From positions 20,547,464 to 20,611,463 of the forward strand of contig OZ020490.1 of NCBI GenBank assembly GCA_963971405.1: DNA of 64,000 nucleotides, written 5' to 3'. The translations under genes and the position numbers were made by a program. This stretch comes from Psococerastis gibbosa. Taxonomy: Eukaryota; Arthropoda; Insecta; Psocodea; Psocidae. Numbering within the stretch: the stretch's first letter is position 1; each line of letters starts with the position of its first letter. This document shows, piece by piece, positions 59,123-64,000 of the stretch. Under the pieces are notes generated by a model. That model saw only the letters and a list, made by a program, of their open reading frames with translations, was not told the origin of the DNA and ran no database searches.

Positions 59123-59759
59123 CAGTCAATATTGTTTTATGAATATTACACTTCTTTTTATAATCATATTTTCTTTCATCACTGACCGCAAAATATCACT
59201 TGAGCATTTAAAACGCAATGGCCCCAAGCCTCAGTCAACCACCGTTTCCAGACAATTATTTATTATGGTTTTACCCTCATTGGTCACCAAGGCATACCAC
59301 CCGAGAAACCTTTTTAAGAAGTTTAACCTAACTTTAAAAGAAGTGTGCCCCTATGCCAAGAACCAAACATGGACGCTGCCACTCTGCCTAACACTGACAC
59401 TCCCACGGACGGAGAAGAAAGGCTTCGTAGACAGTAAACACATCTCGACTGGTCAGCGCGTCAACAAATGGCTATGTTACGTGTCAGTCAGATAACTTTG
59501 AGGTTTCTCTTTACTTCACTCAGACTTTGGTTTTCAACTGCGGAATAAATGTGCCAATGCTGTATTTGATTTTCTATCGTCTTGATTCATGAGAACTGCG
59601 TAGCTCTAGCTTCAGGCAGAGAATTTAATAATTGACCAAACGTTTCATCTACAACTGTCAATTGCGTAAGTCAATGCCGGTGCACGTCCAGTTCCTTTCG
59701 ACCACAGCCCGAACATACATAGTTTCCATTCAAAATGAATAGATAAATAAATATTGACT
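59123..59759 (+). other. URI1 3' flank
   Basis: Probable 3' UTR and flank. AATAAA lies at 59544-59549. The word CTGGTCAGCGCGTC near 59450 is shared with intron 8 of TSC2 (8363). No other gene is recognised. Confidence 0.45.
59544..59549 (+). terminator. URI1 polyadenylation signal candidate
   Basis: AATAAA 422 bp after the URI1 stop codon. Confidence 0.4.
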
Positions 59760-59940
59760 TCGTTCTATTACTAAGCCAATCTAGCGGAATTAGTGCTACA
59801 AAAAAGCCCTCTTACACTCAACTAGGAAGGCTCGGGACCGCCTGCTCTACATGCCCAGAAAATTTAGTAAGTGTGGGACTCGAACCAACAAGTTTTCGGG
59901 TGAAATTTGTAGTCTGTACCACTACTCTACATGTCCTGAC
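59760..59940 (-). mobile_element. tRNA-derived SINE, family 1, minus strand
   Basis: Reverse complement of the 9262 family with GGTTCGAGTCCC intact and GTAGAGTAGTGGTA near its 5' end at 59930. An internal GCTTCGGAG segment is shortened. Confidence 0.77.
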
Positions 59941-60101
59941 ACAATGTTTTACTTCGTCCTAGTGCTCACTCGGCGGAAGGAATTTTATAGTATTTTCAAC
60001 AACATTTCGACGTGTATACCCTATAACGAACTGGCAATATACCCAGGTGGATTATAAATAGTTAATGGGCAAACAAGGAAAATAATCTACTTCGATGGCA
60101 A

Positions 60102-60260
60102 GGTGGTAGCGTACTTGTCCTTTTGCGAGTCTCTGTATGCCATGCGATCGGAGATGTGTCGTAAATCAGCACAAGTATTATTTACACATTGAGGCGACTG
60201 AAAAGGCTAATGGGATACATTCATTGTATGTGATTAACCTTTTTTTAAATAAAAAAAAAT
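60102..60260 (+). mobile_element. SINE-like repeat, family 2
   Basis: Second copy of the 33956 repeat: GGTGGTAGCGTACTTGTC, GCGATCGGAGATGTGTC and GAGGCGACTGAAAAGG, ending in A-rich sequence. Confidence 0.68.
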
Positions 60261-60588
60261 AGCAGTTACCACAAATTACAATACAAGAATCAATTGCACT
60301 AGAATTTACTACCCCACCCATACTATTCCGGTGGTTTTGTACCACAAATAAGGGCCTGCGCGAACCGAACTACACGCATGGGCAAGAACTCCGGGAATAC
60401 TCCGAACGGCACTCATGTAAAATTCTACAAATGTTCGCACGGGCCCACTAGTGGTGCTAATTGGTTGCCCGCAACTTGATACAAGTTCACTTTTTGTGCA
60501 AGCTTGGCTCGGGGTATACTTATAAACGTAACACTGTCAAAGAATGTATAGTATGATTTAAGAGAAATAAAATACATATTAAACACTT

Positions 60589-60594
60589 TTTATT
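60589..60594 (-). terminator. DCAF1 polyadenylation signal candidate
   Basis: AATAAA on the minus strand, 61 bp after the DCAF1 stop codon. Confidence 0.6.
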
Positions 60595-60654
60595 GCCAGC
60601 ATAAAACCTAAAAGGAAAGGCAATCAGTAATTGATTCCTAGATAGGGCGGCGTT

Positions 60655-60845
60655 TCAGTCTCGCATAAATTCTGTGTCATCATCAGATGACGTGTTCGAC
60701 GAGTTTTCTTCGTCTTCATCATCCGTATTGATTACTAGAAAGTCCGGGTCGTCATCGTCATTCACTTCCTCGTCGTTCGCCATGTCGACATCATCGTTAT
60801 CGCCGTCCCCACCACCTCTCCGGTTTAGAATTAGATCTACAAGAC
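60655..60845 (-). CDS. DCAF1 last coding exon
   Basis: Acidic tail: LVDLILNRRGGGDGDND, then DDDDPDFLVINTDDEDEEN and TEFMRD before TGA (60655-60657). Acidic composition and length fit the DCAF1 C-terminus. The acceptor is TATTTTTCAG. Confidence 0.9.
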
Positions 60846-63800
60846 CTGAAAAATAATATCCATATCATAGACATAGTAAAACTATAGACTCATCGTAAAC
60901 ATTCGGATTGAAGGCGCCCGGCTTCGGCTATTTCCGTAGTATAGGAGCAGATAGAGCTTTTTGCCATTTGATACCGTGGTAACATTTTATTTTTTATTAG
61001 ATTATTTAAAGATTATTTAGAACGGGAAATCATACCACGTAGCCAAACATACTTTTATCAACTTGCAGTACTTTTAATTTAAATTTTTAACAATATATAT
61101 AATAAATTTAAATAATAAATATAATAATATATTAAACAACAAAGAAAACAAGAAAGCATTTAATAAAACAAAATAAAAACTATTAAATTTGAATTCCCCG
61201 CCAAAATGCCCCTATAAGTAGGCGTGGTCAATGCTTCAGTCTTAGAGCACAGGCGAAATACAACATGGTGACTACATAGTTTTATTAGCTCCATCGCTCC
61301 ATGATCCATATTTAGTTGGATTTTAGAATTTTATTTAAGGATGCCCTTCGCGCATGCCTGATTAGAGAAATACTGATAACTTTGGACGGGTTCGCACATG
61401 GCAACCTAAAAGACCTAACGATAATTTTTGACCTGCAACTACAAGCTGTAACAACAAACCGTAGTGAATTACCTCTTCCATCTGAGATGTCCATATCATC
61501 GGAATTAGAGCCGGAGTTGGACCCGTCTTCGTCACTGACCTCGTCATCCTCATCCTCCTTCAACAAAGTTAAAACAAAAACATAATTATCTCCGTATGGT
61601 AAGATAGTCCAGTTAGAAGTGAACTAGACCAGGGGTTCCCAAACTTTTTAGTCTGTGGACCACTAGATTATTTTATGTTTTTTTCGTGGACCACCATGGC
61701 TGTGACAGGAAAACCCGGGGCTCCCAAACTTTTTTGTCTGTGGACCACTAGATTATTTTATGTTTTTTCGTAGACCACCATGGCTGTGCCAGGAAAACCG
61801 TTCAATTCTAGGACCAAAATCAAGTAGCTTGTGCCTAGAATTAAGTACTAATATTTGATTAAATGTTTAGAACTGGTATCGGGCGGATTTTGTAGTTCAG
61901 TGCCAAGACTTACTGTATTTTATTTCAAATTTCCAATAACTCAGCTGTTTTATTCTCTTATTTCTTACTTTGGCCCGTTGACCACCGGTGGTCCATGGAC
62001 CACACGTTGGGAAACCCTGAACTAGACTATGAACATGGGTTAATTGCAAGAGTGGGCCGAAGGTTTTCTTACTTTTAACTTAAATTATCTACGAGAGAAT
62101 ATGCCAAGTCTGAAATTATGGTGGCATGTGTGAACCAGGCATAAGATACTTACCACTTCATCATCAACCTCGCGTTTTCGACCGACATCATACAACCGAA
62201 CGGAGGTTTCTTGAACAGAACTTCTCTCTCCAACATTCTCAACAATAGCGATCTGAGTATCGTGCTTGTTACAGGCAATATGATAGATTTCTTTCTTGGT
62301 ATCAATAGTAGCTGAAAGCAAAATGTTGGAAATTTAATTATATTGACTTGTTTATTACAATATAATACAGTTTCATTGAATAAAAAACATAATTAAAATG
62401 CTGCTTATGCGCATATGCTTACAATTGGAAAAATATAGGTAAACTAACAGTAAGTAAGTAATAAAGTAAATTTACTGTACTTCAAATGTGATTGTCTTCG
62501 TTTGTCAGCGCTATTTCATGAAGATGTCTTTGAAATACGTTCAGTTGACGTACTGTTTTCACATCTCTTGTAAGTCTGTTATAGCGTAGTGCGATAGTTC
62601 TACGTACTTGGCCTGCCTTTGCATGTATATGTATGTTAGACTCGTGAGGGAGATTTGTAGCGGCTGTGTTTCAATGTACTAGTGGCATAATAATGCTGAA
62701 CTTGAGGTATTTTGTACTTGTTTTTTAATGTATGCGAAATTGCTTCTAGGATGTATACCTGTTTAATTGTATGTATCGTACGTTAGCTAATCAGTGAAGC
62801 ATGGGAAAGTAACTTCTTTTGTTATATGTATAATCTTCAGTATTTTTCTTTGGTGGGATTTCCATATAAGTCAATGGACAATGAGAAATGTGAAATTGAC
62901 GTTTTAGCAGACATTAAAGACATACTAAAAATTCTGCTACCATGTCAAAACCATATTTCTATTTGACCATTGACGTATGTGGAAACCCCGCCTTAGGGTA
63001 ACATTTACTCTTTGAATCACATAATAGAGCTGACAAACGATGACAATCCTATTTAAAGTACAAATTTTGTGAATTAGTCTCACATACTTAACTTTACATA
63101 CACACATTACATTTACTTTATTCCATTAAAAAGCCTCACTATGCTCATTTAAACCTACCAATACTCGAATAATTCCTAGAATCAAGCGTTTTAAATGAAG
63201 ACCCATAACACTCTTCGTCGTTCTCTGCCTCGGTACTAAATGTATAAATAACAGTTGCTTGGGGATTAAACACAATTTCTTGGTAATTGAGAGCTTGTAC
63301 AGTTCTTAGTAGGTGGAACGTCCTTAGATCCCAAATTTCTGTGTGAGATACAACCTGGAAAATAAAGAATAAAATTGAATGATGATATTAAGATTGAATG
63401 CAAAGCAACTTAAAAATATATTAATAATAATAATATATTAACAGTTAAGAGGAAGCTGGCCGTTGAGATTGACCACCCCTGTAATACCCCTTGGTTTAAT
63501 ATATTTTTGTTTAATTCAACACTTAAGTTATAAGGATTTAGTCACGTCAATACTATTTGACACATAGTACTAGGAGGAATTTCTTCTTATTGGTGCAGTG
63601 GTTTTTTTCCGTGAAACTGATAGGCGAGAGAAATTATCCGTATTATCATGTTAATGGAAAATTATAATAACAAAAATGAAAAACACCTCTAATATGGTGT
63701 ATGAAATAGTCCTCAACCAATTGATAAGACCAACAATTTATTACATAAGTATTAAATAAAATATATAAACCAACCTATTTTGGGGTGGCCAATGTCATAA

Positions 63801-64000
63801 GTCAAAATAGTGAAACAAAAATTAATAAAAATGACGCTATAGCACACCATTATAAAATAATTCGGACCGACCTCGAGAAGTTACAGTAAAGTTTGTTGAA
63901 TCGGACATTTGTAGTAGTGAACAATATTGATAAACTACAACGCTATAGGTAGTATATTAGAATCCTCCCTTATAAATACAAGTCACGTTCTTACCTCAAG
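60655..64000 (-). CDS. DCAF1 (VprBP, Mahjong), 3' part of the gene
   Basis: DCAF1 is a nuclear WD40 substrate receptor that docks substrates on the DDB1-CUL4 ubiquitin ligase. In insects its orthologue Mahjong acts in cell competition. The seen exons on the minus strand are 63995-64000 (last 6 nt of an exon), 63159-63354, 62154-62311, 61473-61557 and 60655-60845, with consistent phases. Motifs are LE/VVSHTEIWDLRTFHLL (human LEVIINTEIWDLRTFHLL, including a WDxR box used to bind DDB1), SSFKTLDSRNYSSIATID (human SSFRTFNATDYKPIATID), VRLYDVGRKR, and a long Asp/Glu tail. The gene continues beyond 64000, so the WD40 propeller is only partly seen. It is convergent with URI1. Confidence 0.93.
60900..61472. 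other. DCAF1 intron before the last exon
   Basis: Contains a degenerate MITE-like end at about 60912 (GGCGCCCGGCTTCGGCTATT), then an AT-rich stretch near 61070-61200. No other feature is recognised. Confidence 0.4.
61473..61557 (-). CDS. DCAF1 penultimate coding exon
   Basis: Acidic/serine tail: EDEDDEVSDEDGSNSGSNSD, then DMDISDGRG. 85 nt, ending in phase 1. The acceptor TTTGTTGAAG is weak-looking, so the 5' boundary is slightly uncertain. Confidence 0.82.
61630..62019. mobile_element. hAT MITE with perfect 8-bp TSD and duplicated left end
   Basis: CAGGGGTTCCCAAAC and GTTGGGAAACCCTG are inverted ends. AACTAGAC is duplicated perfectly (61622-61629 and 62020-62027). The left 80 bp or so (TCCCAAACTTTTT, GTCTGTGGACCACTAGATTA, GACCACCATGGCTGTG) is repeated in tandem at 61713. 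No ORF. It lies in a DCAF1 intron. Confidence 0.9.
62154..62311 (-). CDS. DCAF1 exon, C-terminal WD40 region
   Basis: ATIDTKKEIYHIACNKHD (human ATIDVKRNIFDLCTDTKD), then QIAIVENVGE and VRLYDVGRKREVDDEV. Boundaries are GTAAGT donor and GCTTTCAG acceptor. Confidence 0.93.
62852..62992. mobile_element. Short fold-back MITE, divergent member
   Basis: GGTGGGATTTCCATATAAG and its complement near 62975-62992, arms with GACGTTTTAGCAGACATTAA and a cognate right arm TGCTACCATGTC. TTA follows the right end. It is a diverged relative of the 27167 element with a mutated shared box. Confidence 0.75.
63159..63354 (-). CDS. DCAF1 exon with WDLR motif
   Basis: VVSHTEIWDLRTFHLLRTVQ, then ALNYQEIVFNPQATVIYTF and CYGSSFKTLDSRNYSSI. 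EIWDLRTFHLL is near-invariant in DCAF1 and holds the WDxR DDB1-binding box. It ends in phase 1. Confidence 0.95.
63995..64000 (-). CDS. DCAF1 exon, last 6 nt only
   Basis: CTTGAG followed by GTAAGAACG on the minus strand. It encodes LE, which precedes VVSHTEIWDLR exactly as LEVIINTEIWDLR in human DCAF1. The rest lies outside the window. Confidence 0.75.

Overview
This is an arthropod nuclear window, most likely from an insect. It has GT-AG introns, AT-rich non-coding DNA, Penelope-like, RTE-like, Tc1/mariner, hAT and Harbinger-like elements, and three conserved animal genes broken up by repeats. The order is not resolved. One run of 200 N (45064-45263) marks an assembly gap.

Three host genes are supported. 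(1) TSC2 (tuberin), plus strand, 2771-48612. I read 27 coding exons whose phases all agree; they total 4980 nt and predict 1659 aa. The frame runs from the N-terminal helical repeats, through two basic serine/threonine sites at the places where vertebrate tuberin has Akt sites, to the C-terminal Rap/Rheb-GAP domain. (2) URI1 (unconventional prefoldin RPB5 interactor), plus strand, one exon at 57983-59122, 379 aa. (3) The 3' part of DCAF1 (VprBP/Mahjong), minus strand, 60655-64000. Four whole exons and the last 6 nt of a fifth are seen; the gene continues past the right edge. URI1 and DCAF1 are convergent.

Layout: 1-2770 is upstream DNA with an 8-bp-TSD hAT element. 2771-14815 holds TSC2 exons 1-14. 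14816-20526 is a 5.7 kb intron with two Penelope-like fragments and a hAT-like element. 20527-22709 holds exons 15-16. Intron 16 carries a near full-length RTE-like LINE with an 11-bp TSD. 27590-33381 holds exons 17-21. Intron 21 (5.3 kb) is full of fold-back elements. 38652-42205 holds exons 22-26. Intron 26 is built from head-to-head Penelope-like elements around the N gap. 48415-48612 is exon 27. 48613-57982 is intergenic and holds inverted, rearranged copies of TSC2 exons 22-24, a 4 kb inverted repeat, mariner and Tc1 copies and LINE fragments. 57983-64000 holds URI1 and DCAF1.

TSC2 is the GAP subunit of the TSC complex that restrains Rheb/TORC1. URI1 is a TOR-responsive prefoldin-like scaffold. 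DCAF1 is a CRL4 substrate receptor. They are neighbours here but are transcribed from separate promoters.

The most unusual content is non-genic: a group of fold-back MITEs that share one internal box but have different ends, hammerhead-like motifs at the tails of two Penelope-like families, and partial antisense duplications of TSC2 exons. I did not find evidence for a new protein system.
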